From Bryobacterales bacterium (lineage in GTDB: Bacteria; Acidobacteriota; Terriglobia; Bryobacterales; Bryobacteraceae), in contig JADJWL010000026.1 of NCBI GenBank assembly GCA_016716385.1, forward strand, positions 124,001 through 188,000: a DNA stretch of 64,000 nucleotides, written 5' to 3'. Below the pieces are notes generated by a model. That model saw nothing but the letters and a program-made list of their open reading frames with translations. It searched no databases and was not told the DNA's origin. The position numbers and the translations under genes were made by a program. Each line of letters starts with the position of its first letter. Position 1 is the stretch's first letter. Shown in pieces: positions 57,520-64,000 of the stretch.

Positions 57520-59143
57520 ACGGGGAGCGCACGCCGCGTACGTTGACGTTCAGGCAGTAGGGAATGCCGGAAGAGAAAGCCCGCTGGACAGCGGGTCCGA
57601 CCTGGTCGAGCGTATCGATCGTTTCCCCGCCGCCGCCGAAGCCCTGCATCACCAGGTCGTACCGGGTGGAGCGGAGTTCGCAGGCGACCGTCGTGCCTTG
57701 CCCGTCGCCCTGCAACTCCCGCTCGAGACCCCAGCCGGCGTCGTTGCCCACAATCATCACGACCGGCAGCTTGTGGCGCACCGCCGTGTCCAACTCGCCG
57801 ATGTAGAAGCCGAACGAACCGTCGCCCGTGATCATCACGACAGGCTTTCCCGGATTCGCCAGTTGGGCGGCGAGGCTGTTCGGCAGCGCTGAGCCAATCG
57901 TGCCCAGCGGACCGAGGCGCAGCCACTTGCCGGGATGAACGGCCGGGACGATCGCGCGCCCCCAGTGGACGAAGTCGCCGCCGTCCCAGGCGTAGAAGAC
58001 GTCCTCGGGCAGCCATTTCTTCAGTTCAGTGAAGAACGCCGCCGGATGCAGAGGCGCGCCGCCTTGAGCCGCTTCCTCCGCCAGCTTGGCTTCCCAGGCC
58101 GCGCGGCGCTCGCGCAGTGTGGCCAGCCAGGGCAACGGTTCCCACTTTGCCGCGCCGATCTCTTCGTTCATGGCGTGCAGCGTCGCCTTCACGTCCGCCA
58201 GGATGCCGACTTCGAGCGGCCGGTTCATGCCGAGTTCCTGCTGGTGCAGGTCGACCTGGATGAACTTCGTGTCCGGGTGGAACAGCCGCGGACCGCCCAG
58301 CGCCATCCGGTAGTCGATGCGCTTGCCGAGCACGAGCACGAGGTCAGACTCGGGGAAGATCGTATGGACTGCGTGATTCAGCGCCGGGTCGGAGTAGCCG
58401 AAGCACAGCGGGTGGCGGTCGGACACCATGCCGCGCGCCATCGTGATCGTATAGAGCGGCAGAGATGTCTTCTCGATGAACGTCTGGAGTTCGGCTCCGG
58501 CGTCGCCCCACCAGATGCCGCTGCCGGCAATGACGACGGGCTTGGACGCTTTCTTCAGCAGATCCAGCGCACGCGTCACATCGGCTGAGGCGGGCGGCTG
58601 CGCGGAGGGCTTGTGCGGCATGGGCAAACGAGCCGGCGCCTGCGCCTGACCCGTGAACACGTCGACCGGGATGCTCAGATGAACCGCGCCCATCCGACCG
58701 GAGAGCGCCTCGGCGAACGCGCGGCCGAGATAGAACGGCACCTGGCCGGGGTTCGGCGGCTCGCCGGCCCACTTCACGACAGGTTCAGCCATGCCGACCT
58801 GCTCGATATCCTGGAACGCGCCGCGCTCGCATGCGGTGGTGGCGCGGCTGCCCGACACCGCGATGAGCGGGCTGGCCGCGAGCTGCGCCGTGGCGATGCC
58901 GGTGAGCGAATTCGTGTGCCCCGGCCCGCCCGTCACCAGCGCCAAGCCAGGCTTGCGGTGGATGCGCGCCCACGCGTCGGCGGCGTGCGTCACGCCCGAC
59001 TCGTGGCGCATGTCGAGAATCTTCAACCCTTCCCGCTCCGCCACGGACAGGACTTCATTCAGGTGGTCCCCCACCAGCGTAAAAATCTGATCGATTCCAA
59101 GCGCCTTGACGCTCTGGACAAACAGCTCGGCCCCATTTGGCAT
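57485..59143 (-). CDS. Thiamine diphosphate-dependent enzyme (acetolactate synthase/2-oxoacid decarboxylase-like)
   Basis: This 552-residue protein has the three ThDP-enzyme domains: an N-terminal Pyr domain with the catalytic Glu in DMRHESGVTHAADAWAR, a central domain with PVVIAGSGIWWG, and a C-terminal PP domain with GDGSFGFYIGELDTAVRHKLPVVMIVGND (GDG...N motif). The closest relatives by eye are acetolactate-synthase-like and oxalyl-CoA decarboxylase-like proteins, but no FAD-related or substrate motif decides this. The start at 59143 (MPNGAELFVQSVKALG) fits the family. The frame upstream is antisense of ygfZ. Confidence 0.85.
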   Translation of the reverse strand: MPNGAELFVQSVKALGIDQIFTLVGDHLNEVLSVAEREGLKILDMRHESGVTHAADAWARIHRKPGLALVTGGPGHTNSLTGIATAQLAASPLIAVSGSRATTACERGAFQDIEQVGMAEPVVKWAGEPPNPGQVPFYLGRAFAEALSGRMGAVHLSIPVDVFTGQAQAPARLPMPHKPSAQPPASADVTRALDLLKKASKPVVIAGSGIWWGDAGAELQTFIEKTSLPLYTITMARGMVSDRHPLCFGYSDPALNHAVHTIFPESDLVLVLGKRIDYRMALGGPRLFHPDTKFIQVDLHQQELGMNRPLEVGILADVKATLHAMNEEIGAAKWEPLPWLATLRERRAAWEAKLAEEAAQGGAPLHPAAFFTELKKWLPEDVFYAWDGGDFVHWGRAIVPAVHPGKWLRLGPLGTIGSALPNSLAAQLANPGKPVVMITGDGSFGFYIGELDTAVRHKLPVVMIVGNDAGWGLERELQGDGQGTTVACELRSTRYDLVMQGFGGGGETIDTLDQVGPAVQRAFSSGIPYCLNVNVRGVRSPFTQWQVSAKKK

Positions 59144-59196
59144 AACTTCCGATGCTACTACACCGCGCGCGCTAGACTGGAATCTGAACCACAGCC

Positions 59197-60147
59197 ATGC
59201 AGGGTTACCAGGCACTACATGAGACCGCGGCACTCGTGCGTCTCGGGACGCGGGGCCGCATCGCGGCGGCGGGCGAAGATGCGGCGCGGTTGCTTCACGC
59301 CATGTCAACGAACCATATCCAGCAACTCCAGCCGGGTCAAGGTTGCTACGCGTTCTTTCTCACCGCACAGGGGAAGATCATCTGCGACGCCGTGATCCTG
59401 TGCTTCGCGGATCATTTTCTGATCGACGTCGAGCCGGAAGCGGCGCAACGGATCTACGAGCATCTCGACCGCTTCATCATCGCTGACGACGTGGCGCTCG
59501 AGGACCGCACCGCTTCCTGGACCGCGTTCTCGGTGGAGGGCCCGCGGGCAGCGGAAGTCCTCGCCGCGGCGGGCATCCCGCGGCCGGCGCAGCCGTGGAC
59601 TCACGAACCGTGGAACGAAGGCTTCATTGTCCGGTGTTCCGTGACGGGCGTGGGGGGCTGGCGGATTTCCGTGCCAAAGGCGGCTGAGGCCGGCGCGTTG
59701 GCCGGCCTGAGCGGCGCCGTCGAAGCGGATGACGAAGCTGTGCGTGTTGTGCGGCTGGAAGAGGGCCGCCCCCGTTACGGGGAGGACATCTTCGAGGTGA
59801 CGCTACCGATGGAGACCGCGCAGGAGCATGGTCTGCACTACAGCAAGGGCTGCTACATCGGGCAGGAGATCGTTGAACGCGTCCGCTCGCGCGGTCACGT
59901 CAACCGGCTGCTGGCCGGTTTACGCCTCGAAGGGAGCCAACCGCCCGCCGCCGGAGCACGGATTCTGGTAGCAGGCGCGGACGTGGGGAAGGTCACGTCC
60001 GCGGTGTATTCCCCGGTTCAGGGGCAGATCGTCGGACTTGCGTACCTGCGCGTCCCGCACAATAGCCCTGGGACGGCCGTGGAAGTAGAAGGTCTGCGTG
60101 GTGCTACGTCTCGCGTAGCTGGTCCAGAACCGATCGCGGAATCCTGA
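59197..60147 (+). CDS. ygfZ: YgfZ/GcvT-fold tetrahydrofolate-binding protein
   Basis: This 316-residue protein has the YgfZ signature KGCYIGQEIVERVRSRGHVNRLLAGL (Cys in K-G-C-Y-x-G-Q-E, about residue 227) and a GcvT-like N-terminal fold. YgfZ binds folate and helps build or repair certain iron-sulfur clusters. The nearby 4Fe-4S molybdoenzyme may be one client, which is inference. A TAGACT hexamer at 59173-59178 may be its -10 box. Its last 44 bases overlap the convergent PHP gene. Confidence 0.88.
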   Translation: MQGYQALHETAALVRLGTRGRIAAAGEDAARLLHAMSTNHIQQLQPGQGCYAFFLTAQGKIICDAVILCFADHFLIDVEPEAAQRIYEHLDRFIIADDVALEDRTASWTAFSVEGPRAAEVLAAAGIPRPAQPWTHEPWNEGFIVRCSVTGVGGWRISVPKAAEAGALAGLSGAVEADDEAVRVVRLEEGRPRYGEDIFEVTLPMETAQEHGLHYSKGCYIGQEIVERVRSRGHVNRLLAGLRLEGSQPPAAGARILVAGADVGKVTSAVYSPVQGQIVGLAYLRVPHNSPGTAVEVEGLRGATSRVAGPEPIAES

Positions 60148-60937
60148 GGTGACCCGGCCCCGTGCCCAGCTTGATGCTGGGCTTCACGTCGCCGTGGAAA
60201 TCCGAGCCGCCGGTTTCCTTGAGGCCGAGGTTCCGCGCGATCGACCCGAATAGCTCAACTTCCGCGGGTCCGTGGTCGCTGTGGTACACCTCGATGGCCT
60301 GCATCCCGCGTTCCTTCAGCTCGCCCATCAAAGCGTGCATCGCATCACGCGGGCGCCCCCCAATTCGCACGGGATGCGCAATACTGGCGACCCCGCCGCC
60401 TTCGACCACGCGTTCCACCGCTTCCATCAACTCGGGCTCGCGGCGGTCCACGTAGCCCTTGGCGGACTCGTCCAGATAATCGTCGAAGGCTGCCTGCAGG
60501 TTCCTGACGTAGCCCTTCCTGAGCATCACCTGCGCGAAATGCGGACGGCCGGTCATACGCCGCCCGACGGCTTCCACTTCCTCAAGCGTGACGTCAAGGC
60601 CCAGATCCTGCAGCCGCAGGGCCAGGCGGCGATTGCGGTCGCGCCGCGATTCCTGCATGTGGGTGAGCCAGTCTGTAAACGCGAGGCTGGGCGGTCCGTT
60701 CAGGAAATAGGCAAGCAGGTGGACCGTATGCCCGTCGAGTTTGGTGGATAGCTCGATGCCGCACACCAGGTTGAGCCCGAGCCGCTGAGCGGAGGGCAGC
60801 GCTTCGTCATAGCCGGAAAGGGCGTCGTGGTCGGTGATGGCCAGCGCTTCCAGACCGGCGGCCACCGCCGCTTCCACCAGGGCCTGCGGAGAATACGTGC
60901 CGTCCGACTCTGTGGTGTGGGTATGCAGGTCGATCAA
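60104..60937 (-). CDS. PHP-domain phosphoesterase (RNase AM/YciV-like)
   Basis: This 277-residue protein has the PHP metal motifs IDLHTHTTESDGTYSP, ITDHDALSGYDEA, GIELSTKLDGHTVHLLAY, SIAHPVR, EVYHSDHG and GSDFHGD. They bind a trinuclear metal site. Members of the YciV/TrpH group cut 3',5'-nucleoside bisphosphates and trim the 5' end of rRNA. The length fits. The 44-base overlap with ygfZ at the 3' end is unusually large for convergent genes. Confidence 0.9.
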   Translation of the reverse strand: MIDLHTHTTESDGTYSPQALVEAAVAAGLEALAITDHDALSGYDEALPSAQRLGLNLVCGIELSTKLDGHTVHLLAYFLNGPPSLAFTDWLTHMQESRRDRNRRLALRLQDLGLDVTLEEVEAVGRRMTGRPHFAQVMLRKGYVRNLQAAFDDYLDESAKGYVDRREPELMEAVERVVEGGGVASIAHPVRIGGRPRDAMHALMGELKERGMQAIEVYHSDHGPAEVELFGSIARNLGLKETGGSDFHGDVKPSIKLGTGPGHLRIPRSVLDQLRET

Positions 60938-60957
60938 GGAATCTAGTGTAGCCCAGC

Positions 60958-62070
60958 TTACACGTCGACTTCGTCCCAGGCGACCAGGCGGCGCTCGTAG
61001 ATCGATTTCCGCCCCATCATCGCGGCCAGCGTGGAGATGCGCGCGGTATCGGCGTTGTTCAGCGGCGTCTTGCGGCCCCGCGCGTTGCCGATGAACGCTT
61101 CGAGCGAGAGATAGGTCGAATCCTTGCCTGCATTGGGCGATTCCAGCTTCCGCTCTTCTTTGGAATCCAGGGGGCGGACGATCCCCGTCGCCAGATCGAC
61201 GGCTCCCTTCGAGCCGAACACGCGCTCCTTGATGCCGGAGAAGCCGGCCGGATCGAAGTAGATGTGGCTGAACGTCATCCGGACATCGTTCGGGAACTCG
61301 TAGATCACCGCGTAGTTATCCATAGTGGTGCGGCCCGGCGGGATGTCCTTGTAGAGGCTGACGCCACCCGTTCCGTAGGCGCGCAACGGATGCGTTCCGG
61401 TGGCCCAGACCAGCAGATCAATGATGTGGCAGGCCTGCTCGACGATGTTGTCGCCCGAGACGTCGCGGTCGAAATACCAGAGCGTGTTCCTCGGCAGGTC
61501 CCCCGTGTGACGGTACCCCTGCAGGAACAGGACGTCGCCGATGCCGCCCTTCTGGATGAAGTCGACCGACGCCGAACGGTTCGGATCGTGACGCAACTGG
61601 AAACCGACCTGGAGGATGCCTTTGGCCGATTTCGACGCCCTGGTGATCACGCCGCACTCTTCGGGGTCGAAGCCCATGGGCTTTTCAAGGTACACGTGCT
61701 TGCCCATTTCGAGCGAGGCAATCGCCATGTCCTTGTGGGCTTTCGTGGGTGTGGCGATGACGATTGCGTCGATATCCTTGCGCTCGAGCATCCGCCGGTA
61801 CTCGGTGTAGGTGTCCGGCTTGTGGCCTGCCTGGTTGGCCCTAGCCACGGCTGCCTTGAGCGCCTCGGGATTGAGATCGCAGATCGCCACCACCTGGACG
61901 CCGGGCACGCTCATCATGTGGCGCAGCAGGTACGATCCCCGGTTGCCCACACCGATGAAAGCGACCCGGACCGTTCCGTTGGGAGACTGGGCAGGAAGCA
62001 GGGAGGCCGCGCCAAGCGCGCCGGCCGGGGCAGCCAGAAAATGCCGCCGCGTCACGTCAGACTTCTCCAT
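60958..62070 (-). CDS. Tat-exported Gfo/Idh/MocA family oxidoreductase
   Basis: This 370-residue protein has a twin-arginine signal (VTRRHFLAAPAGALGAAS), then a Rossmann fold (VRVAFIGVGNRGSYLLRHM), the family motif VYLEKPMG and the substrate-side segment GDNIVEQACHIIDLLVWATG. Such exported dehydrogenase-like proteins abound in planctomycetes and acidobacteria. They are thought to carry NAD(P) out folded and act on sugars, but the reaction is unknown. It ends 20 bases after the PHP gene start, so the two may share a transcript. Confidence 0.9.
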   Translation of the reverse strand: MEKSDVTRRHFLAAPAGALGAASLLPAQSPNGTVRVAFIGVGNRGSYLLRHMMSVPGVQVVAICDLNPEALKAAVARANQAGHKPDTYTEYRRMLERKDIDAIVIATPTKAHKDMAIASLEMGKHVYLEKPMGFDPEECGVITRASKSAKGILQVGFQLRHDPNRSASVDFIQKGGIGDVLFLQGYRHTGDLPRNTLWYFDRDVSGDNIVEQACHIIDLLVWATGTHPLRAYGTGGVSLYKDIPPGRTTMDNYAVIYEFPNDVRMTFSHIYFDPAGFSGIKERVFGSKGAVDLATGIVRPLDSKEERKLESPNAGKDSTYLSLEAFIGNARGRKTPLNNADTARISTLAAMMGRKSIYERRLVAWDEVDV

Positions 62071-62090
62071 GGCCTCCCAGTATACCTGGG

Positions 62091-62531
62091 CTACTGCTTC
62101 GTCCCCATGATGGAAAGCAGCAGGTCGCTGTTCACTTCCCGCAGATGCGTGCGCACGGGATTCAGCAGGTCGCGGTCCGCGAAGCTCATCTGCCGGTCGA
62201 AAGCATCCAACTGCTTCAGGAGCTGGCGGGTCTTGATCTCGGCTCGTTTGAAATGCTTCGGGCGTTTGTGCGCTTCCTTGCCTGTCTCTTCGAGAGACTG
62301 CAGCGAGAGATCGACTGCTTCCCGGACTTCCGCCAGGCGCGCAGCGACCGTCTCCATGTCGCCCTGGTCGTACGCTTTCCGGGCGTCCTTGAGCACCTTT
62401 TCGGCGTAGGCAAGAGCCTGGTCGGAGCGTTTCTCGAGGTTGCGCTCTGCGCGGACCTGGTCCAAAGAGGGAGCGGGGAAGGCAAAGGCCGGGAAGAGGG
62501 AAACGAGAAGGGCAAGCGTCAGATGCTTCAT
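62091..62531 (-). CDS. Small exported helical protein of unknown function
   Basis: This 146-residue protein has a signal peptide (MKHLTLALLVSLFPAFAFPAP). The rest is a charged, helical, probably coiled-coil chain (RAERNLEKRSDQALAYAEKVLKDARKAYDQG) without Cys. No family is recognised. Its ATG overlaps the stop of the TPR gene by 4 bases, so it probably works with that protein in the periplasm. Confidence 0.7.
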   Translation of the reverse strand: MKHLTLALLVSLFPAFAFPAPSLDQVRAERNLEKRSDQALAYAEKVLKDARKAYDQGDMETVAARLAEVREAVDLSLQSLEETGKEAHKRPKHFKRAEIKTRQLLKQLDAFDRQMSFADRDLLNPVRTHLREVNSDLLLSIMGTKQ

Positions 62532-63748
62532 CGCCGGCTTAACTCCTTGGTGATGATGCGGACGCGCTGGCGGGCGATGAACTCTTCGTCGGGATGCCCG
62601 CCGCCTGCCTGTGCGAGAAATGCCTGGTACGCTTCGAGGGCCGGCTTGTACTGCTTCGTCTTGTCCAGCACGATGGCACGAAAGTAGAGGTGGCCAGGCT
62701 TCTCGGCATTCAGCGCACGCACGCGGTCGAGGGCAGCCAAGGCCGGGGGGTAGTCCTCGACGAGGATCAGCATTCCGGCCAGTTCGCTCCAGGGTTCGGC
62801 GGCGTCCGGCTTGATCTTTGCGGCGGCGAAGAACTCGCGCGCCGCCTCCGGGTATCGTTTCTGGTCGCGCAGCAGCACGGCCAGCATCATGCGCAGGTCG
62901 AAAGCCTGGGGTTCGGCGGCGACGGCCTTCTCGACGAGCGGCAGCGCCTTGGCGGGTTGGTTGTCCTTGCGATACGCGCCCGCCAGAGCGAGCAGGTTCG
63001 CGGGTGTGGGATCGGCGGCCACGGCGCGTTCGAGCACGGCGGTGGCGTCGCCGGCGCGGCCTTCGGCGAGCATGAGCCTGCCGAGGCGCTCCTGCGCGGC
63101 GATATTGTTGGGGAACTGCGCATAGAGCGGGATCGCGTCCTTGCCGCGGCCCGTCTCCTCATAGAGCGCGGCCAGTTCCAGGAGAGCGTCGCGGAACGCG
63201 GGATCGAGAGCCGCCGCTTTCTCAAACGCGGGAGCGGCCTCGTCGAGGCGCTTCTGCCGCGCGAGGGCGCGTCCCAACCCAAGCTGGACAGCCGGATCGT
63301 CCGCCTTGATCCCGGCGGCGGCGCGGTAGTGCTCCACCGCCTTGTCCGGGGCCCCGCTTTCGAGCAGAGCCTCGGCCAGGTAGAACTGAGGCCGGAACTC
63401 TGTGGGCTTGGCTTGCGCGGCCGCGGCCAGGTGCGGGACTGCATCGGCGGCTTTTTTCCTGTCGAGGAGCAGCACGCCGAGGTTCACCTGGGCCTCATAC
63501 AGACCCGGTTTCAGGGACAGCACCTTCTCGTATTCCGCGATCGCCTCGGGGTGTTTCTTCAGGATGGAGTAGGCAAAGGCGAGATTGAAGCGTGCCCCGT
63601 AGTCCTCCGGGTCGGCTTCGATGGCTTTCGAGAAAAGTTCCGCCGCGGTTTCGTACTGCTGGGCGTCGAGCGCCTTCAGCCCCTCGGCGTAGGGGTCCGC
63701 TTGAAAGAGAAGAAGCGCGGCGCAGACCGCGGTGACCGCCCACTCCAT
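62528..63748 (-). CDS. Exported TPR-repeat protein
   Basis: This 406-residue protein has a short signal peptide (MEWAVTAVCAALLLFQ) followed by about ten tetratricopeptide repeats of 34 residues (for example PEDYGARFNLAFAYSILKKHPEAIAEYEKVL). TPR arrays hold other proteins together; partner and role are unknown. It is translationally coupled to the small helical protein downstream. A short unclear gap separates it from the truncated gene at the window edge. Confidence 0.85.
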   Translation of the reverse strand: MEWAVTAVCAALLLFQADPYAEGLKALDAQQYETAAELFSKAIEADPEDYGARFNLAFAYSILKKHPEAIAEYEKVLSLKPGLYEAQVNLGVLLLDRKKAADAVPHLAAAAQAKPTEFRPQFYLAEALLESGAPDKAVEHYRAAAGIKADDPAVQLGLGRALARQKRLDEAAPAFEKAAALDPAFRDALLELAALYEETGRGKDAIPLYAQFPNNIAAQERLGRLMLAEGRAGDATAVLERAVAADPTPANLLALAGAYRKDNQPAKALPLVEKAVAAEPQAFDLRMMLAVLLRDQKRYPEAAREFFAAAKIKPDAAEPWSELAGMLILVEDYPPALAALDRVRALNAEKPGHLYFRAIVLDKTKQYKPALEAYQAFLAQAGGGHPDEEFIARQRVRIITKELSRR

Positions 63749-63784
63749 CCCCTCATTGTAACGTCCGGACGCGGCAGGAGCAGT

Positions 63785-64000
63785 CTAACGGACAGCGGGC
63801 TTGGGCAGCGCCGCATCGGCCGTGGCGATCTGGTGTTCGTCCAGGGTGACGAGCGATTTGTCGAGATCCTCGCCCGTCTCGATCATGGTCCGCAGGTGCT
63901 CCGCCGCCAGACGGTTGCACCAGGGATCGGTCACCGGCTGTCCGGTGGAATCACTGTGCTTGAGCAGGAGTGCGTGCGGCAGGGCGATCACACGTTCCAC
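63785..64000 (-). CDS. C-terminal part of a gene running off the window (unidentified)
   Basis: The minus-strand frame is open from the window edge to a stop at 63785, giving 71 residues (ALPHALLLKHSDSTGQPVTDPWCNRLAAEHL...) with an ordinary protein composition. The upstream part lies outside the window, so neither start nor family can be given. It lies in the same direction as the TPR gene, 36 bases before it. Confidence 0.55.
   Translation of the reverse strand: MERVIALPHALLLKHSDSTGQPVTDPWCNRLAAEHLRTMIETGEDLDKSLVTLDEHQIATADAALPKPAVR

Overview
The window is GC-rich, gene-dense bacterial chromosome, best explained as an acidobacterium of the Solibacter/Bryobacter group (order Bryobacterales). 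The main evidence is three large exported proteins that end in the C-terminal domain known as TIGR03437, a Solibacter hallmark (motifs such as NAASF..G...PG....IFG.NL and YVSPGQIN.QLP). DUF1549/DUF1553 plus DUF1501 pairs, He_PIG-repeat surface proteins and many Tat- or Sec-exported enzymes fit the same lineage. No species can be named from sequence alone.

Layout. (1) 1-8.6 kb: a gene tail, a ribosome hibernation factor (hpf), a baeRF3-type release-factor relative, and a complete N-type ATP synthase operon in the order atpD-C-Q-R-B-E-F-A-G. It has a fused b/delta subunit and a c subunit with one carboxylate in each helix. (2) 8.6-11.4 kb: an AI-2E family membrane protein, a double-BON lipoprotein and a FecR-like envelope protein. 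(3) 11.4-13.45 kb: a C-rich accessory island with a short direct repeat, a remnant ORF, a Cys/HTH mini-protein and an ATPase-only terminase-like gene. (4) 13.5-17.1 kb: a DUF1549/DUF1553 and DUF1501 pair. (5) 17.1-24.7 kb: a GT-C glycosyltransferase, a cellulose-synthase-like GT2, a Pro/Glu-rich protein, MscS, threonine synthase and an orphan polysaccharide-type ABC permease. (6) 24.9-30.2 kb: a four-gene operon of a TonB-dependent receptor, a PQQ-like propeller, a 74-residue Cys protein and a DUF4198-Kelch fusion. This is the best candidate for an undescribed functional system, probably envelope uptake or handling of a metal or a metal complex. (7) 30.3-41.1 kb: a sugar-type binding lipoprotein, an active plus inactive M16 peptidase pair, and two giant TIGR03437 surface proteins. 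(8) 41.1-48.5 kb: a sialidase-like propeller with a radical SAM/SPASM protein, a GT4, a GT8-like/GT4 fusion and a heparinase-like secreted enzyme. (9) 48.5-49.05 kb: a 556-base gap with two candidate structured RNAs, each followed by an intrinsic terminator. (10) 49.05-64 kb: a secreted trypsin-like protease, a frameshifted exported Fe/Mn superoxide dismutase, prfC, a molybdopterin oxidoreductase operon (FeS subunit, catalytic subunit, TorD chaperone, no membrane anchor), a ThDP enzyme, ygfZ, a PHP phosphoesterase, a Tat-exported Gfo/Idh oxidoreductase, a small helical exported protein, a TPR protein and a truncated last gene.

How the genes work together. The first block joins energy conservation to ribosome protection. 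The middle is dominated by cell-envelope functions: polysaccharide synthesis and export, surface adhesin-like proteins, nutrient capture and secreted hydrolases. The right part mixes redox enzymes with housekeeping genes. Many convergent neighbours overlap at their 3' ends, so the genome is compact here. No rRNA, tRNA, CRISPR array or transposase was found.
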